From: an uncultured Magnetococcales bacterium | GTDB taxonomy: Bacteria > Pseudomonadota > Magnetococcia > Magnetococcales > Magnetaquicoccaceae | Direction: 5' to 3' | DNA: 9,276 nt | NCBI GenBank assembly: GCA_903913345.1 | Contig: CAIWLA010000584.1 | Location: 1 to 9,276 of the forward strand | Shown here: piece by piece, positions 1-5,721 of the stretch | Position numbering within the stretch: the stretch's first letter is position 1 | Layout: each line of letters begins with the position of its first letter | Notes under the pieces: model-generated | Databases searched by the model: none | Seen by the model: the letters and a program-made list of their open reading frames with translations, nothing else | Told to the model about the DNA's origin: nothing | Made by a program: the position numbers and the translations under genes

Positions 1-1629
1 CTCATTGCCAACCTGCTGGAGCAGGTGACGGCCATCGGCAATGGCTCCTCTGCGGCCATTCGGGCCGATATTCAGGAATATATTACAACGTTTGAACACC
101 TGATCGAGGCGTTGACCCAAAGTCAGGCCCTGCGGGTGACATTGGCCAGCCAGCGGGAGGTGATTGAGATCCAGGTCTATGAACTGGAAAACCGTTCCCT
201 GGAGTCCGTTCTCAACGACCTGCATCTGGCCGAAATGGAATATTTGGGCCATCCCGATGGGCGGCGGATCAACAGCCTTCGGGTCATTCTGGACCGTCTG
301 GCGCGGGATACCGCCGAGTCGGTGTCCAAAAGACAGCAGCCGTTGGATATGACGGCCTATGAGCAGACCCTGGCCGCCCTGGAGGCCAAGAACACCCAGG
401 TTGAGCAAAATATGGGCAGTATGGAAAATATTGCCCTGAAAATCACGGAGGATGTCAAGCGGCAGATGCAGGCGGTGGATCAAAAAACGACCGAGCAGGT
501 GATTGCCACCGAGACCAGGGCCGCCCAGACCCAATGGACCAGTCTGGTCTGGACGGGGATCGGGGTGTTGTTGACGGTGATCATCGGCCTGTGGGTGGGA
601 CAGGTGTTTCAACGCCAGATGGTCAAGGTGCCCAGGGGGTTGGATATGTTGGCCAGCGGGGATTTGACCTTCCATTTTGAGGTGCCCGCCCACTCCAAGA
701 ATGAGCTGTTTCAGATCATGGATGCGGCCAACCGGTTGGCCGACAGTCTGGAGCAGTCCATTCGTTCGGTGATCCATGTCACCGATAGTGTCAATCGGGC
801 CTCGGCGGAAATATCGGCGGCCGTGGAGCAGCAATCGACCACAGCGGTGCAGCAGGTGGCCTCGGTCACGGAGATCACCTGCACCATGGAAGAGTTGTCC
901 TCCTCGTCGGCCCAGATTGCGGACAATGCCCGCAAGGTGTTGCACATGTCCAGCCAGGCCCGGATCAAGACCAATCAGAGTGCGACGGAGATGGCGATGG
1001 TCATTGACCGCATGAAAAAGATTACCAAAGCCAATCGCAGAAGCAGTCGGGCCATTGTCGAATTGGGCCGGAAATCGGTGGAGATCACGGACATTATGAA
1101 CATGATCAATACAATAGCCGATCAGACCAAATTGCTGGCCTTCAATGCGGCCCTGGAGGCGGCCAGCGCGGGGGAGGCGGGCAAACGGTTTGGGGTGGTG
1201 GCGGTGGAGATTCGTCGTCTGGCGGATTCGGTGATGGAGTCCACCGGCCACATTGCAGCGCGGGTGGAGCAGATTCATGAGACCATCCGAAAATTGGTGG
1301 ACAATGCCCAACGGGATGCGGTGCAGGTGGAGGAGGGGATGACCATCAGCGTGCGGGCGGCGGGCATATTGGCGGAGGTGGTGGAGGGGGTGGGGACCAC
1401 CACCGATGCCACGCAGCAAATTTCCCTGGCCACCCAGCAACAGGAGACGGCCAACCGGCAAATTCTGGTGGCCTTGCAGGGGATTGAGCAGGGGATTCAG
1501 CAAAGTTCCGTCTCCATCAACCAGACCAGTCAGGGGATCAAGGCGATGGCCTGTCTGGCGCAAAACCAGCAGGAGCAGGTGGAAAAATTCAAGTTGTCCG
1601 GGATGGATTGGCACGAAGGAAACCGCTAG
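1..1629 (+). CDS. Methyl-accepting chemotaxis protein, 5'-truncated by window edge
   Basis: Transmembrane chemoreceptor that controls a CheA kinase. The frame is open from base 1 and the first internal start (GTG at 25) has residues in frame before it, so the true start lies upstream. Numbering from that GTG: residues 1-171 are helical and probably periplasmic, with an AEMEYL..PDGRR stretch (70-81) recalling the hEkdyL..D motif of helical-bundle sensors; 172-195 is a hydrophobic membrane segment; about 196-250 is a HAMP domain (ASGDLTFHF, then NELFQIMDAAN); 250-525 is the long signalling coiled coil. The tip lies at about 357-400 (IADQTKLLAFNAALEAASAGE). It has Lys369 where most MCPs have Asn, and Ser381 where Tsr has the trimer-contact Arg388. 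No C-terminal NWETF-type CheR-docking pentapeptide is seen. The next gene starts one base after the stop, so the two are probably translationally coupled. Family call is firm; ligand unknown. Confidence 0.95.
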   Translation, partial: LIANLLEQVTAIGNGSSAAIRADIQEYITTFEHLIEALTQSQALRVTLASQREVIEIQVYELENRSLESVLNDLHLAEMEYLGHPDGRRINSLRVILDRLARDTAESVSKRQQPLDMTAYEQTLAALEAKNTQVEQNMGSMENIALKITEDVKRQMQAVDQKTTEQVIATETRAAQTQWTSLVWTGIGVLLTVIIGLWVGQVFQRQMVKVPRGLDMLASGDLTFHFEVPAHSKNELFQIMDAANRLADSLEQSIRSVIHVTDSVNRASAEISAAVEQQSTTAVQQVASVTEITCTMEELSSSSAQIADNARKVLHMSSQARIKTNQSATEMAMVIDRMKKITKANRRSSRAIVELGRKSVEITDIMNMINTIADQTKLLAFNAALEAASAGEAGKRFGVVAVEIRRLADSVMESTGHIAARVEQIHETIRKLVDNAQRDAVQVEEGMTISVRAAGILAEVVEGVGTTTDATQQISLATQQQETANRQILVALQGIEQGIQQSSVSINQTSQGIKAMACLAQNQQEQVEKFKLSGMDWHEGNR

Positions 1630-1630
1630 C

Positions 1631-3946
1631 ATGGCGTTGGACCGCACCCAATTTGTCGCCTCTTTTCTGGCGGATGCCCAGGAGCATGTGGCCGAGATGG
1701 ATCGGTGTCTGCTGGAATGGGAGCAACAGCCGGAGGCGGGTGGTCAGGCGGGTGCCACCATGGACCGGCTGTTTCGGGCGGCACATACCCTGAAAGGGTC
1801 GTCGCGGATGATGCGGTTTCCGGCGATTGCGGTGACGGCGCACAAAATGGAGGATCTCCTGGCTGCCCTGCGGGATCAGCGTGTGGTCTGGTCGAGTCGG
1901 GTGGGGGATCTCCTGTTGGCCGCTCTGGACGCCCTGCGGGGTCTGCTCGATCAGGTGGCCAGTGGGGCGGGTGCCCTGGAGGAGGATGGGGCACTCTGTC
2001 TGGCGTTGGAACAGATGGCCAGCGGTGCCGGGATGGCCCCGGTGACGGGGGCGGTTGATCTCTCCCCCCCGGTGGACGCCGCTGCCCCGGTGGTTGGGGA
2101 GGCCGTGGTTCCGCTGGCGGACATTTCTTCCCTCCCGATGGGGGCGGAAGGGCCACAGGAGGCCATTCCGCCCGTGGTGGCGGTCGCGGAGAGGGCGGTT
2201 GCCCCGCCATCGGCAGAGGCCAAAAAGGGTGTTTCGTCTGGACGGGTGTTGGCCATGCGTCCGATTGGCCGGGGCAGTGATGCGACCATTCGCATGGATG
2301 CCAGTCAGGTGGATCGCCTGTTGCAGACGGTGGGGGAGTCGCTCTTTTTTCGGAAGCGGATCAAGCAGCGTCTGCACGATGTCAAGGGTGCTCATGAGCT
2401 GTCTGCCGCCGCTGCCCGTCGTCCCTCCGGTCGGCGGGTGGCCGCCCTCCAGGCCCACCTGCAACAAACGCTGACCCGGATGAAGGAGGATGTCAATCTC
2501 CTGGATCTGGTCTTTGATGCCTTGTACACCCACACCCTGGAGATGCGCCTGCTGCCCCTCTCCACCCTGTTTGACATGTTTCCCCGCCTGGTGCGTGATC
2601 TGGCCAAGGCCAATGGCAAGCAGATTGAGTTGGTGGTTCGGGGTGGCGAGACCCGTCTGGACCGGATGATGATTGAAAAACTGGGGGATGTCTTTCTCCA
2701 CCTGCTGCGCAATGCCGTGGATCATGGCATTGAAACGCTCGATGAACGGCAGCGGTTGGGCAAGCCCAGTTCGGGCCTCATCCAGGTGTTGGCGGGGACT
2801 CAGGGGGGGGATGTCACCATCGAATTGCGGGATGATGGGGGGGGGATTGCCCTGGAGAGACTCCAGGCGGTGGCCCTGCAAAAAAATATTGTGACGGCAG
2901 AACGGCTGGCGCAACAGTCCCGTTCCGAGATCATCGAGCTGATTTTTCATCCCGGTTTGACCACCCATGCGATCATTACGGATACATCCGGGCGCGGGGT
3001 GGGGATGGATGTGGTCAAGAAAAATATTGTGGAGGTGTTGCAGGGGTCCATTCGGGTGGAGAGTGAAGAGGGGCAGGGCACCCATTTTCTCATCCGTCTG
3101 CCGCTGACCCTGGCGACGGTACGGGTGTTGCTGTTTCGGGTGGCCGGTTTTTTGTTTGCCATACCGGGTGGTTCCATTGCCGAGGTGTTGCAGGTTCCAG
3201 AGGCCGATTTGATTCCGGTGGTCGGGGGTCGAGCGGTGCGGCTGCGGGAACAGGTGGTGCCGGTGTTGGCGTTGCAGACGGTGCTGGGGGTGGTCCCATC
3301 GATCCCTTTGACGCCCCTCAAAAACCACCATACCGTGTTGATCCTGGTCCATCGGCAGGAGAGTCGGGGGTTGATCTGCGATGGTTTGGTGGATGAAGAG
3401 GTGGTGGTATTAAAGCCGCTGCCCTATTTTATGCGGCGGCATCCCTTTGCCTCCGGACTGATGATCTCCGGCCAGAATGAGATTGTCCTGGTGTTGGATG
3501 GCAGTCTGTTGTGGAAGCAGATGGAGCAGATGGGTACACGATCGTCACCGGTCCCTCTTGCCGTGGGTGTGAAAGGTGGTCGGCGGATATTGGTGGTGGA
3601 CGATTCCCGCAACACCCGTGAGATTGAGCAGGCCATTTTGCAAGCGGCCGGTTATCAGGTGAGTCTGGCCGAGAATGGGGAGGAGGGGTACGAAAAGGCG
3701 GAGCAGCAGCCGTATGATCTGGTGGTGACCGATGTGGAGATGCCCCGGATGGATGGTTTTTCCCTCACCCGACGGCTGCGGCAGCACGAACGGTATCGGC
3801 ACACACCGATTATTCTGGTGACTTCGCGGGACAAGGAGTCAGACAAAAAGCGGGGGATCGAGGCGGGGGCCTCGGCCTATATTGTCAAGGGGGCCTTTGA
3901 TCAGAGCCATTTGTTGGATACGGTGCGCAATTTATTGGGGGAGTGA
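1631..3946 (+). CDS. cheA: Hybrid chemotaxis histidine kinase CheA with C-terminal receiver domain
   Basis: Cytoplasmic kinase that autophosphorylates under receptor control and passes phosphate to receiver domains. The ATG at 1631 is chosen because GAAGGA lies 10 bases upstream and the Hpt domain starts at once; the open frame further upstream only shadows the MCP gene. The protein is 771 aa. Domains: Hpt 1-115, phospho-His52 in AAHTLKGSS; Ala/Pro/Val-rich linker about 130-215 with no recognisable CheY-binding P2 domain; dimerisation region about 218-310; HATPase with N-box HLLRNAVDHGIE (357-368), G1 DDGGGI (401-406) and G2 SGRGVGMD (453-460); CheW-like domain about 494-632; receiver 651-771 with Asp657/Asp658, phospho-acceptor Asp701, Thr731 and Lys753. 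All catalytic residues are present. The CheA-REC fusion is known in non-flagellar chemosensory systems such as WspE and FrzE, so the output may be type IV pili, c-di-GMP or motility. G8 and G9 tracts lie in the ATPase coding region. Confidence 0.96.
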   Translation: MALDRTQFVASFLADAQEHVAEMDRCLLEWEQQPEAGGQAGATMDRLFRAAHTLKGSSRMMRFPAIAVTAHKMEDLLAALRDQRVVWSSRVGDLLLAALDALRGLLDQVASGAGALEEDGALCLALEQMASGAGMAPVTGAVDLSPPVDAAAPVVGEAVVPLADISSLPMGAEGPQEAIPPVVAVAERAVAPPSAEAKKGVSSGRVLAMRPIGRGSDATIRMDASQVDRLLQTVGESLFFRKRIKQRLHDVKGAHELSAAAARRPSGRRVAALQAHLQQTLTRMKEDVNLLDLVFDALYTHTLEMRLLPLSTLFDMFPRLVRDLAKANGKQIELVVRGGETRLDRMMIEKLGDVFLHLLRNAVDHGIETLDERQRLGKPSSGLIQVLAGTQGGDVTIELRDDGGGIALERLQAVALQKNIVTAERLAQQSRSEIIELIFHPGLTTHAIITDTSGRGVGMDVVKKNIVEVLQGSIRVESEEGQGTHFLIRLPLTLATVRVLLFRVAGFLFAIPGGSIAEVLQVPEADLIPVVGGRAVRLREQVVPVLALQTVLGVVPSIPLTPLKNHHTVLILVHRQESRGLICDGLVDEEVVVLKPLPYFMRRHPFASGLMISGQNEIVLVLDGSLLWKQMEQMGTRSSPVPLAVGVKGGRRILVVDDSRNTREIEQAILQAAGYQVSLAENGEEGYEKAEQQPYDLVVTDVEMPRMDGFSLTRRLRQHERYRHTPIILVTSRDKESDKKRGIEAGASAYIVKGAFDQSHLLDTVRNLLGE
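2803..2845 (+). repeat. Two G homopolymer tracts (G8 and G9) inside cheA
   Basis: G8 at 2803-2810 encodes QGGD, and G9 at 2837-2845 encodes the three glycines of the G1 ATP-binding box. Both are in frame here. A one-base slip at either would frameshift cheA before the G2 box, the CheW domain and the receiver. GGG is a common Gly codon in this gene, so the tracts may only reflect codon habit. Confidence 0.9.
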
Positions 3947-3979
3947 GGGGGGCATTCTCTGTTCTCACCATGCCGACAC

Positions 3980-3994
3980 ACCGTTTCCAACGGT
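3980..3994 (+). terminator. Short inverted repeat downstream of cheA; weak terminator candidate
   Basis: A perfect 6-bp arm pair (ACCGTT / AACGGT) around a 3-base loop lies 34 bases after the cheA stop. It is followed by TTGCTT rather than a proper U run. The stem is short, so this is a weak candidate. Confidence 0.25.
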
Positions 3995-4069
3995 TTGCTT
4001 CCAGACACCCATAACCGTTTTCGGCTCCCGTTTGAAATGCGCTTGCCCTGAATCCGGTCCATAATCCAG

Positions 4070-4098
4070 TGGCAAGGTGCGGCCATGTGCGGTATAGT
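4070..4098 (+). promoter_or_regulatory. Possible promoter for the lytic transglycosylase gene
   Basis: TGGCAA (4070-4075) and TATAGT (4093-4098) are separated by 17 bases and lie about 50 bases before the transglycosylase ATG. The -10 box is reasonable (5 of 6 to TATAAT) and the -35 box is poor. The rest of the 199-base gap 3947-4145 shows no gene. TGACCACC occurs at 4119-4126 and again at 4138-4145, directly before the ATG. Confidence 0.3.
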
Positions 4099-4145
4099 GC
4101 GCGGAGGTTCAAGGGGATTGACCACCTTTCAGGAAACTGACCACC

Positions 4146-4814
4146 ATGGGTACCGCCATCGCCAGACCATTTGATCCATTGGACGACCCCACCCCTCGCG
4201 CCCTCCGCTCTACCCCCGACACCGAACCATTGACAGTGGCCACTCCGTCCGCTCAACCGGTCCCCCGTTATGGCCGCAGTCCGTTGTCCAGCGCAAGCGG
4301 GTGGTGGTGTCTCATCCTGATCCTCCTTGGCTGGCTGCCGGTCTCCGTCCATGCCGAACCCGCCCCCCCCCTCTCCTGTCGTCAACTGGCACGCCTGGCC
4401 GAGGAGCAATTTCGCATTCCCTCGCCCCTGTTCGAGGCCCTGGTCATGACCGAGAGCAGCAACAACCCCTATGCCATCCACGTGAACGGGACGGAATACC
4501 AGCCCAAAACCAGGGCTGAGGCCATCCGCATCCTGAAACCCGGCATCGCCGAAAAGGCCGATGTGGGCTGCGGGCAAATCTCCATGCGCTACCACCGTGA
4601 CCGGTTCGGCTCCCCCATCCAGGCACTCGATCCGGTGATCAACATTTTATATTCGGCCTCTTTCCTGCTGGAAAATTATCAACGCTACGGGGACTGGACC
4701 AAGGCCATCGCCTATTACCACTCTTCCATCCCATCCAATCAGAAAACCTATCTGTGTCGCGTTGCCACCCGTGTGGAACCCCTGCTGGGGCTGCCCAGTA
4801 AACCCTGTCCATGA
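4146..4814 (+). CDS. Secreted lytic transglycosylase (SLT domain)
   Basis: Cleaves the MurNAc-GlcNAc bond of peptidoglycan in the periplasm. In the 222-aa frame, residues 54-70 (CLILILLGWLPVSVHA) look like a signal-peptide core with cleavage after VHA. The mature part is about 150 aa, a usual size for a one-domain SLT. Catalytic Glu103 lies in ALVMTESSNNPYAI; ADVGCGQISMRYH (138-150) matches the DVGCmQIn..yH motif of the family; LDPVINILYSASFL and the W..AI.YYHS motif follow. Cys78, 142, 204 and 221 could form disulfides. AGGA lies 11 bases before the ATG at 4146, but this start puts about 50 Pro/Thr-rich residues ahead of the signal core. In-frame GTG at 4236 or TTG at 4284 would give a more usual signal peptide, so the start is uncertain. 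A C9 tract lies just after the predicted cleavage site. SLT proteins like this often serve flagellum, pilus or secretion machines; the nearby che genes are only suggestive. Confidence 0.9.
   Translation: MGTAIARPFDPLDDPTPRALRSTPDTEPLTVATPSAQPVPRYGRSPLSSASGWWCLILILLGWLPVSVHAEPAPPLSCRQLARLAEEQFRIPSPLFEALVMTESSNNPYAIHVNGTEYQPKTRAEAIRILKPGIAEKADVGCGQISMRYHRDRFGSPIQALDPVINILYSASFLLENYQRYGDWTKAIAYYHSSIPSNQKTYLCRVATRVEPLLGLPSKPCP
4363..4371 (+). repeat. C9 homopolymer tract at the start of the mature transglycosylase
   Basis: Nine consecutive C bases encode Ala-Pro-Pro-Leu (73-76) just after the predicted signal-peptide cleavage site. A slip of one base would destroy the whole catalytic domain. Confidence 0.9.
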
Positions 4815-4817
4815 ACC

Positions 4818-4859
4818 GGGAGGCCCCGATCTCCCCAATGGTCAGCCCCCCACAAGGGG
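4818..4859. terminator. Weak hairpins in the convergent gap (possible bidirectional terminator)
   Basis: The 67-base gap between the convergent transglycosylase and Sel1-like genes holds GGGAG/CTCCC (4818-4822 / 4831-4835) and CCCC/GGGG (4848-4851 / 4856-4859). Stems are short and neither strand has a U tract, so termination here is only a guess from gene arrangement. Confidence 0.2.
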
Positions 4860-4881
4860 ACGGTTGCCCAAATTCAACGAA

Positions 4882-5643
4882 TCACGGCGTCCTCGGCGTC
4901 CAGTTCCTCGCCATCTCCTGCGCCTGGGCAATCTGGACCGGGGTCATCCGCTCGGTCAGCAGATCCCGACTGTTGACGGCCTCCTGAACCCCTTGTGCTG
5001 CGGCCAGATTCAACCACAGGTGGGCCTGGATGTAGTCCTGCGGGACACCTTGACCCTTGCTGTACCGAAGACCAAGCGTATATTGCGCCATGGCATCCCC
5101 CCGTTCGGCCGCCAGACGAACCGCATCCCCTCCAGCCTGTGGTCTCTGTTGATGCGTCTCCACCCCGCGTGGCTGCAGCATCTGACGCGGCATCGACTTC
5201 TCTTGTTGAGGCGTCTCATCCACCCCGCGTGCCTGCGGCATCTGGCGAGGCATCGACTTCTCTTTCCGGCAAGTCACGTCACCATTATCGTCGTCGGTAA
5301 ACTCTTCATCCAAACGGCATGCACTGAAATTGATTTTGCCCTTGAGGCCTATTTCCATCTTCTCTCCCGCCCGGAGAGCCTGGGTTTGGGTGTAATATCC
5401 CGATGAAGGGTATGGGTTGTGACCCAATATTTTCGGCCCATCGCCACACCTTTCCTTGTGATCTTTCAACTCTCCACAATAAACGACCAAAATATCATAA
5501 TCGCACATGTTCTTGATGATGGCTTTCCGGCTGCTTTTGCTGGCATTGATACACACATCGGCATTCTCTCCCGCCTCTTGGGCGATGGAAAGATGAACAC
5601 ATGAGAAAACCAATACAAAAACAACAAAAATCAGTCTGATCAC
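4882..5643 (-). CDS. Secreted Cys-rich protein with a single C-terminal Sel1-like repeat
   Basis: Function unknown. The start is a GTG at 5643 (MIRLIF): an in-frame TGA lies two codons upstream and a strong AAGGGGAGGG sits 9 bases before the GTG. The protein is 253 aa. Residues 1-21 form a Sec signal peptide ending LSIA. The next domain (about 22-125) has six cysteines (31, 47, 56, 66, 109, 125), enough for three disulfides, and a pattern (N.C...I.V.YC, then L..GE, then AC) that resembles small secreted Cys domains. Residues 128-166 are two tandem copies of a 19-20 aa unit beginning EKSMPRQM. Residues 182-218 match a Sel1/TPR-like repeat (GDAMAQYTLGLRYSKGQGV..D...A..W..LAA.QG), followed by a helical tail. 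Sel1 repeats bind proteins; one repeat alone is short. It is probably periplasmic or exported. It follows the autotransporter on the same strand but is separated from it by a strong hairpin. Confidence 0.87.
   Translation of the reverse strand: MIRLIFVVFVLVFSCVHLSIAQEAGENADVCINASKSSRKAIIKNMCDYDILVVYCGELKDHKERCGDGPKILGHNPYPSSGYYTQTQALRAGEKMEIGLKGKINFSACRLDEEFTDDDNGDVTCRKEKSMPRQMPQARGVDETPQQEKSMPRQMLQPRGVETHQQRPQAGGDAVRLAAERGDAMAQYTLGLRYSKGQGVPQDYIQAHLWLNLAAAQGVQEAVNSRDLLTERMTPVQIAQAQEMARNWTPRTP
5147..5263 (-). repeat. Two-copy in-frame tandem duplication (57 and 60 bp) in the Sel1-like gene
   Basis: The units at 5147-5203 and 5204-5263 are highly similar and differ by one 3-base indel and scattered substitutions. 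They encode residues 148-166 and 128-147, both starting EKSMPRQM. The length difference is a multiple of three, so the frame is kept. The duplication lies in the linker between the Cys-rich and Sel1 parts. Confidence 0.9.
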
Positions 5644-5652
5644 TTCGAATCA

Positions 5653-5662
5653 CCCTCCCCTT
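5653..5662 (-). promoter_or_regulatory. Ribosome binding site fixing the GTG start of the Sel1-like gene
   Basis: AAGGGGAGGG on the minus strand, 9 bases before the GTG at 5643. It is a strong purine-rich Shine-Dalgarno match, and an in-frame stop between it and the GTG rules out any earlier start. Confidence 0.75.
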
Positions 5663-5679
5663 GCCCTGTTGAATAAAAC

Positions 5680-5710
5680 GGCACCCCCCCGGCCAGGCCG
5701 GGGGGGTGCC
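5680..5710 (-). terminator. Perfect 15-bp GC-rich hairpin, rho-independent terminator of the autotransporter gene
   Basis: Arms 5680-5694 and 5696-5710 are perfect reverse complements around a single A. Each arm has GGCC beside a run of seven C or G. It starts 11 bases after the autotransporter stop on the minus strand and is followed in that direction by GTTTTATTC, an acceptable U-rich tail. The Sel1-like start is only 36 bases beyond it, so the hairpin also sits in that gene's leader and may limit read-through into it. Confidence 0.8.
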
Positions 5711-5721
5711 ATGAATTGTTT

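Noticed and set aside
1406..1630. Upstream extension of the cheA frame beginning at 1406
   Set aside because: It overlaps the MCP signalling domain in another frame, has an Arg/Pro/Trp-rich shadow composition, and the ATG at 1631 has a good ribosome site and begins the Hpt domain.
1589..3352. 587-aa open frame on the minus strand opposite cheA
   Set aside because: It lies fully antisense to a kinase with all its catalytic motifs. Its product is rich in His, Gln, Pro and Gly with no domain, the usual artefact of GC-rich codon bias.
4060..4080. TGGCAAG near 4070 as a sigma54 promoter element
   Set aside because: The required TTGC element does not follow at the correct spacing.
3885..4595. 236-aa minus-strand open frame across the cheA-transglycosylase gap
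   Set aside because: It is antisense to the ends of two well-supported genes, has no recognisable domain, and looks like a composition artefact.
5147..5263. Tandem repeat as a CRISPR-like array
   Set aside because: Only two units, directly adjacent with no spacers, and they are in-frame coding sequence.
4762..5406. 214-aa plus-strand open frame opposite the Sel1-like gene
   Set aside because: The minus-strand gene has a signal peptide, a strong ribosome site and a Sel1 repeat; the plus frame is Arg/His/Pro-rich and overlaps the end of the transglycosylase.
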